A program made the translations under genes and the position numbers. Positions 44,005 through 54,385 of a stretch of 64,000 nucleotides of DNA are shown in pieces. The notes below the pieces were generated by a model. It did no database searches and had not been told where the DNA came from. It was given only the letters and a program-made list of their open reading frames with translations. The stretch's first letter is position 1. Every line of letters starts with the position of its first letter. Source of the DNA: Dasypus novemcinctus (Eukaryota; Chordata; Mammalia; Cingulata; Dasypodidae). The stretch lies in assembly GCF_030445035.2 (NCBI RefSeq), contig NC_080680.1, forward strand, positions 111,316,228-111,380,227, in the 5' to 3' direction.

Positions 44005-44450
44005 TTTAGCAAGGTCACAGGATATAAGATAAGTATACAAAAATGAATTGTATTTCTATATACCAGCAAGAAAAATTTGAAATTAAATTAATAATCCCAT
44101 TTAAAATAGCATCTCAAAACATGAAATATCTAGAGATATGTTTAACAAAATGAGTGATAGGCCTAGACATCGAAAAGCACAAAATATTGCTGTGAGAAAT
44201 TAAAGAAACCAAAATAAAGTGAGATATATACCATTTTCTGAATCAGAAGCCTCAATCCTGTTAAGATAAAAAAAAGAAATTCTTCCCAAATTGTCCTATA
44301 AATTCCATAAAATCCCGGCAGGCTTTTTTATCAGAATTGTCAACTGATTCTAAAATGTATATGAAAATGCAAAAAGCTTACAATAGCCAAAAACTATTTT
44401 GAAAAAGAACAAAGTTGAAGGACTTACCTAACTTGATATTAGACTTATTA
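43906..44450 (+). mobile_element. L1 ORF2 fragment (continuation after STBD1)
   Basis: The frame GYKISIQK followed by FLYTSK corresponds to L1 ORF2 GYKINTQKS...FLYTNN. It continues the fragment that ended at 41221 and is collinear with it. Confidence 0.85.
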
Positions 44451-45035
44451 TTAAGCTATTACTTAACTGTCTATTGTTGCAAAACTAATCATCCCCAATC
44501 TTGCTGGCTCGAGGCAACAATAATCATTTATTCTATCTCATGGTTTATGTGGATCAGGAATTTGCGACCAGCTCACCTACTCAGTTGTACCTCAAAGTCA
44601 CTCATAAGGTTGCAGTTAGACAGTTCTAGGTCTGTGGTCATCTCCTTCACTCAAATCTTGGCTAAGAAAACTTAAACAACTGGAAGTCTGGAAAAGTTAG
44701 AGCTCCTCAACATGGTTTGTCCACTTGGACCCTGAAGCATGGGGCTGCAGTGTAATAAGACTTCTTACATGGCAGCTCGTGGCTCCAAAGGTGCATGTCC
44801 TGAGAGAGACAGATGGACAGAGAGAAGCAATATCATCTTATATGGCCTAGCCTCCAAAAGTCATATAATGTCACTTCTGCTTTACTCGGTTGAAGCAGTC
44901 AAAAATTCTGGTCTAAGTTCAAGAAGAGAAGACATTGACTCTACCTCAATGAAGGAGTGGCAAGGATTTGGAAGAGCATGTGAGACCAGAGCTATTAAGG
45001 TCTATTTTGGAAAAAGCAGCTTACAATAATCAAGA
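44451..45035. mobile_element. Old interspersed repeat inserted in L1, family unassigned
   Basis: About 585 bp interrupts the L1. Landmarks are GCAAAACTAATCATCCCCAATC, GAGGCAACAATAATCATTTATTC, GGCCTAGCCTCCAAAAGTCATA and GTGGCAAGGATTTGG. They resemble a common mammalian repeat (TTAAAACAACAnnnATTTATT ... GGCCTAGCCTCnnAAGTCA) that I recall but cannot name with certainty. The two open frames in it are not genes. Confidence 0.5.
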
Positions 45036-46015
45036 TAGTGTGATTTGTATATAGATCTATCAAACAGATTGAAGAGTCTAGAAACAGACCTCTATATGTA
45101 TGGTCACTTGGTCTTCCACTGAGATGTCAAGATAAGGAAATAATTTTTTTTCACTGGAACAACTTGGATATTCTAATGGCGGGGGGGGGGAGTACCTTTA
45201 CTCTTACTCATCCCATCACAAAAAATTAATTCTGCCTGGATTATAGACCTAAGTGTAACTGCTACTTCTAGAAGAAAATCTTCACAAGCTTGGGGGGATA
45301 TATTAAGCCACAAGGAGCACAAATCACAAAAGAAAAACTTGGTTAATTAGACTTCATCATATTAAAAACCTCTGCTCTTTTTTAAGGAGCATATTCACAA
45401 TACACACTTCAGACGAATGATCTGTATCCATAACATACATACATACATATATATATTTTTTAAACTCTTACAACTCAATAATAAAAACAGAACCCAATAA
45501 GAAACGGGTAAGAGATTTTTTTTTCTCCCCCTGGCCCCACTGTCTGCTCTCTGTGTCTATTCATTGTGTGTTCTTCTGTGTCCCCTTGTATTCTTGCCGG
45601 CAGCACCGGAATCTGTGTCTTTTTTTGTTGGTTCATCTTGCTGTGTCGGCTCTCCATGTGTGCATCGCCACTCCTGGGCGGGCTACACTTTTTTTGTGCA
45701 GGTCAACTCAATGCGGGACACAGTCCTTGCACGTGGGGCTCCCCTATACAAGGGACACCCCTGCATGGCACGGCACTCCTTGTGCGTGGCAGCACTACGC
45801 GTGGGCCAGCTCCGCATGGGTCAAGAGGCCCTGCGTTCCCTGGACTTCCCATGTAGTAGGCGGACGCTCTATCAGTTGAGCCACCTACGCTTCCCCGGGC
45901 AAGAGATTTAAACAAACACTTCACAGAAGAAACTACACAAATAGCAATATGCATATGAAAAGATGCTAAATATAATGAGTCAATAGGGAAAAGCAAATTA
46001 AAACCACTGCACATC
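45036..46015 (+). mobile_element. L1 ORF2 fragment (continuation), with SINE insertion
   Basis: ATCTATCAAACAGATTGAAG, ATTATAGACCTAAGTGTAAC and ATGAGTCAATAGGGAAAAGC are L1 ORF2 landmarks in order. A G run lies at 45181-45191. A minus-strand SINE lies at 45510-45896. The L1 sequence ends near 46015. Confidence 0.8.
45510..45896 (-). mobile_element. DAS-type SINE, minus strand
   Basis: The tail is at the left as a T run; the antisense head ends TATCAGTTGAGCCACCTACGCTTCCCC at the right. Flanking GTAAGAGATTT and GCAAGAGATTT form the target duplication. Confidence 0.92.
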
Positions 46016-46019
46016 ATTT

Positions 46020-46360
46020 GGACCTGGAGACAGCCCTGAGGCTGGATATGTCCTCCCAGAGCCTCCTGGAGCCCTGGGTTCAGGGAGCTCCCTGGGCGGT
46101 GAAGTTCTTGGGAGGGCGACGGCCATTTCTGGCTCACAGCACCCCAGGTCCACGCAGACTCCCGACGCCCAGGGGCTCAGGGAGAGGCTGGGGGCTGAGG
46201 TGACTCGGGAGTCCAGCGAGTTCAGGGCCAAGAGCTTTCCAGCCGCTGTAGGCCCGGGAGCGAGGGCCTCAGGCCGGAAGAACCCGGGCCTGGCCACGGC
46301 CGCCCGAACTGGCCTGGCCACGGCTGCGAGCTCACGCAGGGCCCTAGCGTCTCTGTGCTC
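46020..46360. other. GC-rich block, possible relic promoter/first exon
   Basis: An abrupt rise in GC with many CpG dinucleotides (for example GGGCGACGGCC, CCGACGCCC, GGCCACGGCCGCCC) stands between AT-rich L1 and a MIR fragment. It may be the decayed promoter of the zinc-finger locus at 47880-48420. The open frames on both strands across it are GC-driven. Confidence 0.35.
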
Positions 46361-46361
46361 C

Positions 46362-46470
46362 TGCTTCATGCTCTGTGAAAAGGGGGAGGCCTGCCGCTTA
46401 CCTCACAAAACTGTCATGAAATGGTCCAGTGTGCGTAAAGTGCTTGGCGTCAAGTATGCACATAAAGCGA
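46362..46470 (+). mobile_element. MIR fragment
   Basis: CTCTGTGAAAAGGGGG ... CTTACCTCACAAAACTGTCATGA ... GTGCGTAAAGTGCTTGGCG matches the core and 3' part of MIR (CTGTAAAATGGGG ... TACCTCATAGGGTTG ... GTAAAGCGCTTAG). Confidence 0.7.
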
Positions 46471-47388
46471 ACTTCTTCCATTTTGTTTTTTGTTGTAGTT
46501 TGTAATTTTACCCAGTCTTGTTGCTCTGCTTACCAGTCATATAAACTTAGACAAATGGTTTCAATATCTCGTTTCTGTTTTCTTATTAAAAAAGAAGAAA
46601 AAGAAAATGAACACTCACCATGCACACTGGTAAACATTGAACAAGCTAAATATTAACCTTCTTGTTGTTTTATGAGTATCTCTTTTATACAGAATGTTTG
46701 ATTTATAACCCCGATAGTGCCAACTCTGAGATCAAACACCCCGTGTTAGCTCAAGGAATGACTGGAGACTCAGAGAGCAATTCTCATGGCACTTTTCCAT
46801 ACTGGAGTGTTACAGAGCTGCAAGGTAAGCCTGGTTTTTATGACTTCTTTTTCCTGTCCTGGCTTTGCCTTCTGGGGACACTGTCCTTCTCTAAGACAGA
46901 AGCCTGGCGGGGAGGACCATCTTGGCTGTTGGAATTTGCAAAGTCATATCGCAGGTGACATTTAGTGGTGTGGCCATAGACTTCTGTCATGAAGATTATA
47001 TTCTGCTCAGAGGAATTTATACATGGACATAATAGTGCAGAATTATGAGAATCTGTTCTCTAAAGATTGAAAACTAAAATAAATAAGAAATATCAAGAGA
47101 GGGAGGTGTTTATGATGAATATTTATCCCAAAGATTTAAAGCATGGTCTTAAATGTTCTAATTTTGAAGAGGATTGGAAATATATAGGGCAGTTATATAA
47201 ACAGCATGGTAGTCAAGTTCATTTCTGACTAATGACCCTTACCTTTAGAGAAAACTTCATTGAGGAAAATGTTCATAAATACAATATGGTTGGAAACAGC
47301 TTTCATTTAAAGACTGTCTTTCTGAATTGCTGAATTTCTGCTTAACAGAAGTCACATAAATACATATTTAAGAAGAGCTTGGGAAACA
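46471..47388. other. Non-coding stretch, one exon-like segment
   Basis: A frame at 46662-46826 ends at a donor-like GCAAG|GTAAGC (about 46825) and could be an upstream exon of the zinc-finger relic. Its peptide is not recognised. Nothing else is supported. Confidence 0.25.
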
Positions 47389-47785
47389 GACTTGGCCCAG
47401 TGGTTAGGGCATCCATCTACCACATGGGAGGTCCGCGGTTCAAACCCCAGGCCTCCTTGACCCATGTGGAGATGGCCCATGCACAGTGCTGATGCACGCA
47501 AGGAGTGTTGTGCCACGCAGGGGTGTCCCCACGTAGGAGAGCCCCACCGCCCTGTAAGGAGAGCCACCCAGTGCAAAAGAAAGTGCAGCCTGCCCAAGAA
47601 TGGTGCTGCACACATGAAGAATTGACACACAAGACGATGCAACAAAAAGAAACACAGATTCCTGTGCCAATGACAACAACAGAGGCGGACAAAGAACACA
47701 CAGCGAATGGACACAGAGAACAGACAACTGGGGCTGGGGGGCGGGAAGAGGAGAGAAATAAATAAATCTTTAAAAAAAAAAGAAG
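47389..47785 (+). mobile_element. DAS-type SINE
   Basis: A full-length copy, AACAGACTTGGCCCAGTGG to GAGAAATAAATAAATC plus an A run. The exact duplication AAGAAGAGCTT at about 47371-47381 and 47781-47791 flanks it. Confidence 0.93.
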
Positions 47786-47879
47786 AGCTTACTAAAATGC
47801 CAGTTATAAAAACGGTGGAAAGCACCTTTTGCTTTCTAATAGAAGTGTGGGATCCTTTATCCAAAGCAAATCTCTTTCC

Positions 47880-48420
47880 CTTCCTCAGGTTTGTGATAAT
47901 AGAGAGAAGATCTATGCAGGCAGCGTATGTGGAAATGCCTTTGGCAAATAATCAACACTTAATCACTGTCAGAGAAATCATACTGGAGAGAAACCCCTTA
48001 ATTGTCATGTATGTGGGAAGACTTTTAGCCATGGTTTCAAGCCTTATTCAAATTCAGAAAAGTCATAGTGGGTGAGAAATCTTATATGTATTAATGTATT
48101 GACTATAGGAAGACATTTAGCCATGTCTCACTACTTACTAAATGTATGGAATGGGGAAAGGCTTAGTTGTGTTCATGTCTCACCGAACATCTGAAAATTC
48201 ATCCCAAAGAATAACCTTATGAGGTGGTATTTGTGGGAAGAATTTCATAAGTCGTCTCTGATTCAACATTGGAAAATTAATTCTGAGAAGCCGTATAAAC
48301 GTAATAAATGTGGGAAAGCCTTTAGGTGTAGCCTTAGGTGTACTTAACATCAAACAATCCACTGTAGAACACCTGTGCATGCAATGAATGAAAGTCTTCA
48401 GTGGCCTCCCAGTTCTTATT
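47880..48420 (+). pseudogene. Degenerate C2H2 zinc-finger array
   Basis: Translated fragments show the linker HTGEKP (about 47969-47986) followed by NCHVCGKTFS. They also show VCGNAFGK upstream and RKTFSH, CGKNFISR and KCGKAFR downstream, spaced at roughly the 84-bp finger period. At least four to five fingers are recognisable. Zinc-ligand cysteines and histidines are missing in most, and there are frameshifts and stops (for example after KSHSG at about 48075). Parent genes of this kind are DNA-binding, often KRAB-type, repressors in the nucleus. No KRAB or SCAN exon was identified nearby. It is a broken copy, either a processed or a decayed gene. Confidence 0.78.
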
Positions 48421-48514
48421 CAGTGTCAGGGTATTGATTCTGGTCAAAAATTCTGTATGTCAAAAAATGCAAGAAATCCTTCGGCCAGCCTGAATCATTA
48501 GAAATCACACTACC
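48421..48514. other. Junction between zinc-finger relic and L1
   Basis: Sequence such as AAATGCAAGAAATCCTTCGG (about 48467) could be one more eroded finger. No further call is made. Confidence 0.3.
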
Positions 48515-49768
48515 TGCCCTGGTCGAGATGGCAGAGTGAGATAATCCAGGGCTCTGCCCACAACAGGTGCTTTGAACAATGAACAACAAGCAGATATGAC
48601 AGAAGCTGCCTTCTTAAAGCTCCAGAAAACAAAAGATTTCAACAACAAGGCAAGTGCTGAATAAAGAAAAAGGCCAGTCAAAATGGTGAGAAACCTCCTT
48701 GCGGTGCCCTGTTGGTTCCTTCCCCATCCCCTCACTGCTCAGCCTGAAACCGACACATGGTCCTAGTGCATGTCCCTAATCTGGTTTCTGGAGGAAGCAG
48801 AGGGACCTTTGTGCACATATATGGTACATGTATGTCTGCCCCATGTCTGGGGGCAGCCTGGAAGACTGAACCAGAACATGTGTCACAAGCTCACTGTCCT
48901 AGAACTTGCCCTACACCTACATGTAGCTCATAGAGCTCTTACAACACACTGTAGGAAAACAGTCAAATTGCAACTGGGGCAAATGAGTGTCGGCTGTGGG
49001 ACATACAGTACAGGACATGAGACCATGAGGAAACACTGTTGATTAAAGGAATGAGGACACTTGTGTTTGAGTAAACAGGAGAATGCTTAGGGCCACATGT
49101 ATATGCCCAGGACAACACATATGTGCAGAAAAGATCAGGGATTTCTTACACTTTTGCCTCAGGGTGTGCTTTAAACAGCCTGAAGCTCTGAAGGAGAGCA
49201 TTTCCATAAGCCAATCTGCAAAAACTGAGAAAGATATTTTCACTTTTTCCTTTTTTTTTTTTTTTTTTGTTAGCTACTGGAATTTGAGAAAATCTCTGTC
49301 ATAACACTAGCAGAATAGAAGCTTAAGGAACAGATGCCTCGGTGTCTAAATTCCAGTGATACTACATTACAATATTAATGTTTCCAGGTTGCAACAAAAG
49401 ATTACAAAACATACAAAGAAACAGAAAACAATGGCTCAATGGCTCAAGCAAAGGAGAGTATGAAAGCATTAGAAACAATCAACAAGGAAGACCAGACCTG
49501 GGACATAACAGAAAAAGACTTTAAAAAAATGGTCCTAAATATGCTCAAAGAGCTAAAGAAAACCACAGCCAAAAAACTAACAGACATTAGGAAGAAGGCA
49601 GATGAACACAAAGAGAATATCAATAAAGAGAAATTATGAAAAGGAAGCAAATGGCTGAAGACCATACATAGTAAGAGAAATTTAAAATTCACCAGTGTTT
49701 CAACAGCAGATTGGAACTGACAGAAGAATCAGTGAACTTGAAGGTAAGGCAATTGAATTATACAGTCT
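48515..49768 (+). mobile_element. L1 5' UTR and ORF1 region
   Basis: GTCGAGATGGCAGAGTGAGA near 48520 is an L1 5'-UTR-type start. From 49439 an open stretch of 66 codons (KESMKALETINKEDQTW ... KKMVLNMLKELKK) is the lysine/glutamate-rich coiled-coil part of L1 ORF1. It then breaks. A poly-T run lies at 49250-49269. The copy continues after the LTR at 50164. Confidence 0.75.
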
Positions 49769-50163
49769 TGTTGGAAACTGAGGCACAGTGGTCTCACAAC
49801 TACGCTTGCAACCTAAGGAATGCAGTCATTAAGAGTTCCCTGCTAACAGGATGAAGCTGTTAAAGGCTGAAAGAAAAGATGAGTACATACCTTTTGTAGT
49901 AAATAGAACACTTAGACTTTGTACCTTGAGATAAGATTTTTTTAATTCCTTAGACTATGAGTAATGCTGATAGTTAACTGCATGTTGCTGCTTGTTCTCA
50001 CTAGACTGGGGTATATAGAGAGCCCCTTGTAAACAATAAAGTTGTCTAATGAGTCTCTACTCGCAGACCCCCTGATCCCAGTTCTCTCTCTTTCTTTCTC
50101 TTTGTTTCATTCTCCTTTTTCTCTTTCTTTCATTCCCGATACCCTTCGGGCCCAAATCCAACA
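49769..50163 (+). mobile_element. Solo LTR, class II-like, inserted in L1 ORF1
   Basis: The 395-bp element has inverted termini TGTTGGA and TCCAACA and a perfect 6-bp duplication CAGTCT (49763-49768 and 50164-50169). GTATATAGAG (about 50010) and AATAAAG (about 50036) are placed like a TATA box and polyadenylation signal. A CT-rich tract follows (TCTCTCTCTTTCTTTCTCTTTG). The L1 reads through when it is removed. The 6-bp duplication suggests a betaretrovirus-like (ERVK-type) source. Confidence 0.87.
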
Positions 50164-50614
50164 CAGTCTGAGCAAAAGAAGAAAAAAAAAGTGATCAGAG
50201 CCTGAGAGACCTATAGGGCACCAATAAGATAACCACAGCAAAATACACATTGTGGGAGTCCCAGAAAGAGAAGAAAGAGAGAAAGGGACAGAGAATGTTC
50301 AAAGAAAACATGGTTGAAAACTTCTAAAATTTCATGAAAGACGTGAAAGATGCTCAATGTACTCTGAATTCTGAAACCTGCACAAGGGAAGTATTTACAA
50401 GGGAGCTTCAATAAGATTAAGTGCTGATTTCTCACTGGAAATCATGAAGGCAAGAAGGCAGAGGGAAGACATATTTAAAGTGTGGGGGGAAAATTGCCAA
50501 CCAAGAATTCCATGCATGGCAAAACTGCCTTTCAAAATTGAGGGAGAGATTAAGAAATTCAGATAAACAAAAGCAGAGGGAATTTGTCACCACTAGAGTG
50601 AAAGTAGTTCTTCA
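50164..50614 (+). mobile_element. L1 ORF1 3' region (continuation)
   Basis: AAGGGAGCTTCAATAAGATTAAG, CTCACTGGAAATCATGAAGGC and ACCAAGAATTCCATGCATGGC match the end of ORF1 of old mammalian L1 elements. It is interrupted by a MaLR-like LTR at 50615 and continues at 51211. Confidence 0.75.
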
Positions 50615-51210
50615 TGTATAGCAGTTTGGTATTATGTATGAATTCCAAAAAGAGAGATTATGTTTGTGAACTGGTCTGTTTCTCTGGGCATCATACCTTT
50701 TGATTGTATTAGATTAAGTTGAGATGTCTTTGATTAAATTATGTTAAGATTAGGGTTTAGAGTGTAACAGTCCCCACCCTCTTTTAGACTATATAAACAG
50801 ACACTTGATCAAGGAGACACACAGAGAAGAAATATACAGATGAAGAGAGAGAACTCCATATACAAAGAAGAGGTGAGAGCTTTGATCCTGCTGCCCCAGG
50901 AAGACAAATGAGTCATTCACCTGATGTTTTCCAGCTGAAGAAAACAGAGCAGCTGAAACCTATGTCAGCCTACAGCTGAGATCGGAAGAAGCTGGGCACA
51001 CAGAACCTTAAAAGGAAATAGGAAGGCTGAACTCTCACAGATATCACCTGTCATCTTGCTTCAACATGTGGCAACAAACTTTGGTGAGGAACTAACCTTG
51101 AGTTTAACTCTTTAGGGCCTTGTAACTGTAATCTTTTACCCCAAATAAATACTATTTATAAAAGCCAACAGATTTCTGGTACTTTGCATCAGCACCCCTT
51201 TTGGCTGACT
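50615..51210 (+). mobile_element. ERVL/MaLR-like LTR (copy d, diverged)
   Basis: TGTATAGCAGTTTGGTATTATG ... AAATAAATACTATTTATAAAAGCC ... CAGCACCCCTTTTGGCTGACT shares start and end blocks with copies a-c. The middle differs (CTTTTAGACTATATAAACAGAC), suggesting a separate subfamily. The last CTAATACA bases are missing, so no target duplication can be shown. Confidence 0.8.
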
Positions 51211-52009
51211 TGAAAGGAAAGGACACTGGACAATAAATTGAAGCTACGTAAAGAAATAAAGATCTCTGGTAAAGGTAACAACATGGGTGAATATAAATGT
51301 CAGTACTACTGTATTTTTGGTTTGGAGCTCCACTTTTTACTTCCTACAAGATCTAAAAGGCAAGCATAAAAAGAAATGATATACTCAATGGTGAAAGATT
51401 AAACACACTCTCACTGAGATCAGGGACAAGACAAGGATAGCCACTGTCACCAGGGTTGTTCACTATAGTGCTAGAGGTTCTAGCTACAGCAATCAGGCAA
51501 GAAAAATAAATAAAAGGCATCCAAATAGGAAAGGAAGAAGGAAAACTTTCAGTATTCACAGATGATATGATCCTATATATCTAGAAAGTCCTGAAAAATC
51601 TACAACAAAGTTGCTAGATCTAATTAAACAATTTCAGTAGAGACATCTAGGGCCAAGTGATTTTTGACAACCCTATCAAACCCACCCAGCAAGGGCAGAA
51701 CAGTCTATTCAACAAATGGTGCTGGGAGAACTGGATATTCATAGCCAAAAGAAAGTAAGAAGACCCCTATGTCAAACCTTATGCAAAAATGAACTCAAAA
51801 TGGATCAAAGACCTAAATATAAAAGCAAGAACTATAAAGGTCCTAAAAGAGAATATAGGGAAACATCTTCAAGACCTGGTAGTAGGTGGTGGATTCTTAA
51901 ACCTTACACGGAAAGCACGAGCAATGAAAGAAAACATGGATTAATGGGACCTCCTCAAACTTAAACATTTCTGTGATTCAAAGGATTTCATCAAGAAGGT
52001 GAGAAGGGG
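51211..52009 (+). mobile_element. L1 ORF1 end joined to late ORF2 (internal deletion)
   Basis: GAAAGGAAAGGACACTGGAC continues ORF1. At about 51358 it jumps to ORF2 RT sequence (GATATACTCAATGGTGAAAG ... TTCACAGATGATATGATCC, encoding FTDDMI). A second jump near 51640 leads to the C-terminal third (TATTCAACAAATGGTGCTGGG). The endonuclease and much of RT are gone. Confidence 0.8.
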
Positions 52010-52362
52010 AAACTGATGTGGTTCGAATGATTGGGCTCCTGCCTACCACATGGGAGGCCCATGGTTTGGTTCCCAGTGCCTCCTAAAGAAGACAGTGAGC
52101 TGGCACAATTGGCAGGTGCAGCAAGCTGATACAACAAGATGAGGCAACAAGAGACACAAGAAAAACATAATGAGAGATACAACAAAGCAGGGAACAGAGG
52201 TGGCTTAAGCAATTAGTCACCTCCCTCCCACATTAGAGGTCCTGGATTCAGTTCCCAGTGCCTCCGAAAGAAATAAAAGGAGATGAATAGACATAGCAAG
52301 TGCAAACAACAAGGGGGTGGGGAGTGATAAATAAATAAAATAAACCTTCTTTTTTAAAAAAA
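52010..52362 (+). mobile_element. Dimeric tRNA-headed SINE in L1
   Basis: Two tRNA-like heads occur in one element: GGTTCGAATGATTGGGCTCC ... TGGTTTGGTTCCCAGTGCC and, about 180 bp later, GGCTTAAGCAATTAGTCACC ... GATTCAGTTCCCAGTGCC. It ends AAATAAATAAAATAAACC. Host duplication AAGGTGAGAAGG / AAGGTGAAAAGG flanks it. Confidence 0.8.
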
Positions 52363-52883
52363 GGTGAAAAGGCAGCACACTCAATGGGAGAAAATATTTG
52401 GAAACTACATATCCGATAAGGGTTTGATTTCCAGTCTACATAAAGAGATCATATAACTCAACAATAAAAGAGCAAGCAGTCCAATCTAAAAATGGGCAAA
52501 AGATTTAAATAGACATTTCTCCAAAAAAAAATTACAAATGGCCAAAAAGCATGTGAAAAAATCTTCCATATCACTGGCTTTTAGGAAAATTCAAATCAAA
52601 ACAACAATGAGATATCATCTAACACTGCATAGAATGGCCATTATTAGAAAAACAGACAACCATAAGTGCTGGAGAGGATATGGAGAAATAGGAACATTCC
52701 TTCACTGTTAGTGGGATTGTAAAATGGTGCAGCCTCTGTGTAAGACAGTTTGGCAGTTCCTCAGGAAGCTAAATATAGAACTGCCATATAATCCAGCAAT
52801 TCCTCTACTAGGAATATATCCAGAAGAACTGAAAACTGACAGTATTCATTCAGTATGTAGCAGTATTAATTCACAATTGCTGG
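52363..52883 (+). mobile_element. L1 ORF2 C-terminal region (continuation)
   Basis: AATGGGCAAAAGATTTAAATAG, TCAAATCAAAACAACAATGAG and CCAGCAATTCCTCTACTAGG are standard L1 ORF2 landmarks; the open stretch 52724-52870 includes [19 protein letters not shown]. It continues beyond the next SINE. Confidence 0.88.
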
Positions 52884-53310
52884 GAAGTGGACTTGGCCCA
52901 ATGGATAGGGCATCTGCCTACCACATGGGAGGTCCACGGTTCAAACCCTGGGCCTCCTTGACCTGTGTGGAGCTGGCCCATGCGCAGTGCTGATGTGCAC
53001 AAGGAGTGCCGTGCCATGCAGGGGTTTCCCCAATGTAGGGGAGCCCCATGCACAAGGAGTGCACCCGTAAAGGGAGCCACCCAGAGCGAAAGGAAGTGCA
53101 GCCTGCCCAAGAATGGCACTGCACACACGGAGAGCTGACACAAGATGACACAACAAAAAGAAACACAGATTCCCAGTGCCACTGATAAGGATAGAAGTGG
53201 TCACAGAAGAACACACAGCAAATGGACACAGGGACACAGAGAGCAGACAGCTGGGGGGGGGGGGGGGAGGGAGAGAAATAAAAATAAATAAATAAATCTT
53301 TTTTTAAAAT
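52884..53310 (+). mobile_element. DAS-type SINE in L1
   Basis: A full-length copy, AGTGGACTTGGCCCAATGG to AAATAAATAAATAAATC. AATTCACAATTG and AATTCACAATTT flank it. A G run of 13 at 53254-53266 lies in the 3' part. Confidence 0.93.
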
Positions 53311-53584
53311 TCACAATTTTCAAAAGATGGAAACAACCCAAGTGTCTATCAACCAATGAATGGATAAGGAGAATGTGGTATATTCATATGATGGAATACT
53401 ATGCTGCAGTAAGAAGAAATGAAATTGGGACACATATGATAACATGGATGAACCTTGAGGACATTATGCTAAGTAAAGTAACCCAGACACTAAAGGACAC
53501 ATATTGCATGGTCTCATTAATATGAACTAAACACAAAGAATAAACATGTGGAATTAAAACCTAGAGTACAGGTTATTAGATTTA
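53311..53584 (+). mobile_element. L1 ORF2 3' end (continuation)
   Basis: CCCAAGTGTCTATCAACCAATG, GATGGAATACTATGCTGCAG and CATATTGCATGGTCTCATT are the last part of L1 ORF2. Confidence 0.88.
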
Positions 53585-53808
53585 GGAGGCAAGCAGCTGT
53601 GGCTCAAGAAATTAAACTCCCGTTTACCATATGGAGGACCCAGGTTCAATCCCTGGGACCTCCTGGTAAAAAAAAGAAAAAAGGCATCCCAGACCTGCGT
53701 GGTAAGGCACAAGCCCCGTACAGCTTGGAGATAGATACAGGCCCCCACATGGCAAAGCAATGCAACAAAAAATAATAATATATTTTTTAATTTTAAAAAA
53801 AGAGATAT
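53585..53808 (+). mobile_element. tRNA-headed SINE, intermediate length
   Basis: GCAAGCAGCTGTGGCTCAAG ... CCCAGGTTCAATCCCTGGGACC forms a tRNA-like head. A roughly 110-bp body follows (GGCATCCCAGACCTGCG ... ATGGCAAAGCAATGCAAC) and an AT-rich tail. Confidence 0.78.
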
Positions 53809-53962
53809 AGGACGATTGAGAAGAACTACTGATGCTTAATGTATGTATAAGTTGTAATTAACTTGACTGTAAAAGTGTGGAAATGGATAGATTGATGGTA
53901 ACACATTATAATGAGTAGCAGCTGGTTTATAAATGGGATTGTGGCTGAAAAGGGTACTTTGG
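53809..53962 (+). mobile_element. L1 3' UTR (continuation)
   Basis: A short L1 3'-UTR piece lies between two SINEs, collinear with flanking L1 sequence. Confidence 0.6.
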
Positions 53963-54385
53963 GGAAACGGATATGTTCCAACAGATAGGGTGTCCACCTA
54001 CTACATGGGAGGTCCAAGGTTCAAACCCAGGGCCTCCTGACCTGTGTGGTGAGCTGACCCATGCGCAGTGCTGATGTGCGCAAGGAGTACCGTGCCACGC
54101 TGGGGTGTCCCCCATGTAGGGGAACCCCACACGCAAGGAGTGCACCTGTAAGGAGAGCCACCCAGTGCGAAAAAACTGCAGCCTGTCCAGGAATGGTGCC
54201 ACACACACGGAGAGCTGACGCAGCAAGATGACTCAACAAAAAGAGACACAGATTCCGGGTGCTGCTGGCAAGTATGCAAGCAGACACAGAAGAACACACA
54301 GCAAAAGGACGCAGAGAGCAGACAACTGAGAGGGTAGGGTGGGGAAGGGGAGAGAAATAAATAAAAAATAAATCTTAAAAAAAAG
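53963..54385 (+). mobile_element. DAS-related SINE in L1 3' UTR
   Basis: AAACGGATATGTTCCAACAG head, B box GGTTCAAACCC, GGTGAGCTGACCCATGCGC body and AAATAAAAAATAAATC tail. The flanks GGGTACTTTGGGG and GGGTAGTCTGGGG are a diverged duplication. Confidence 0.9.
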
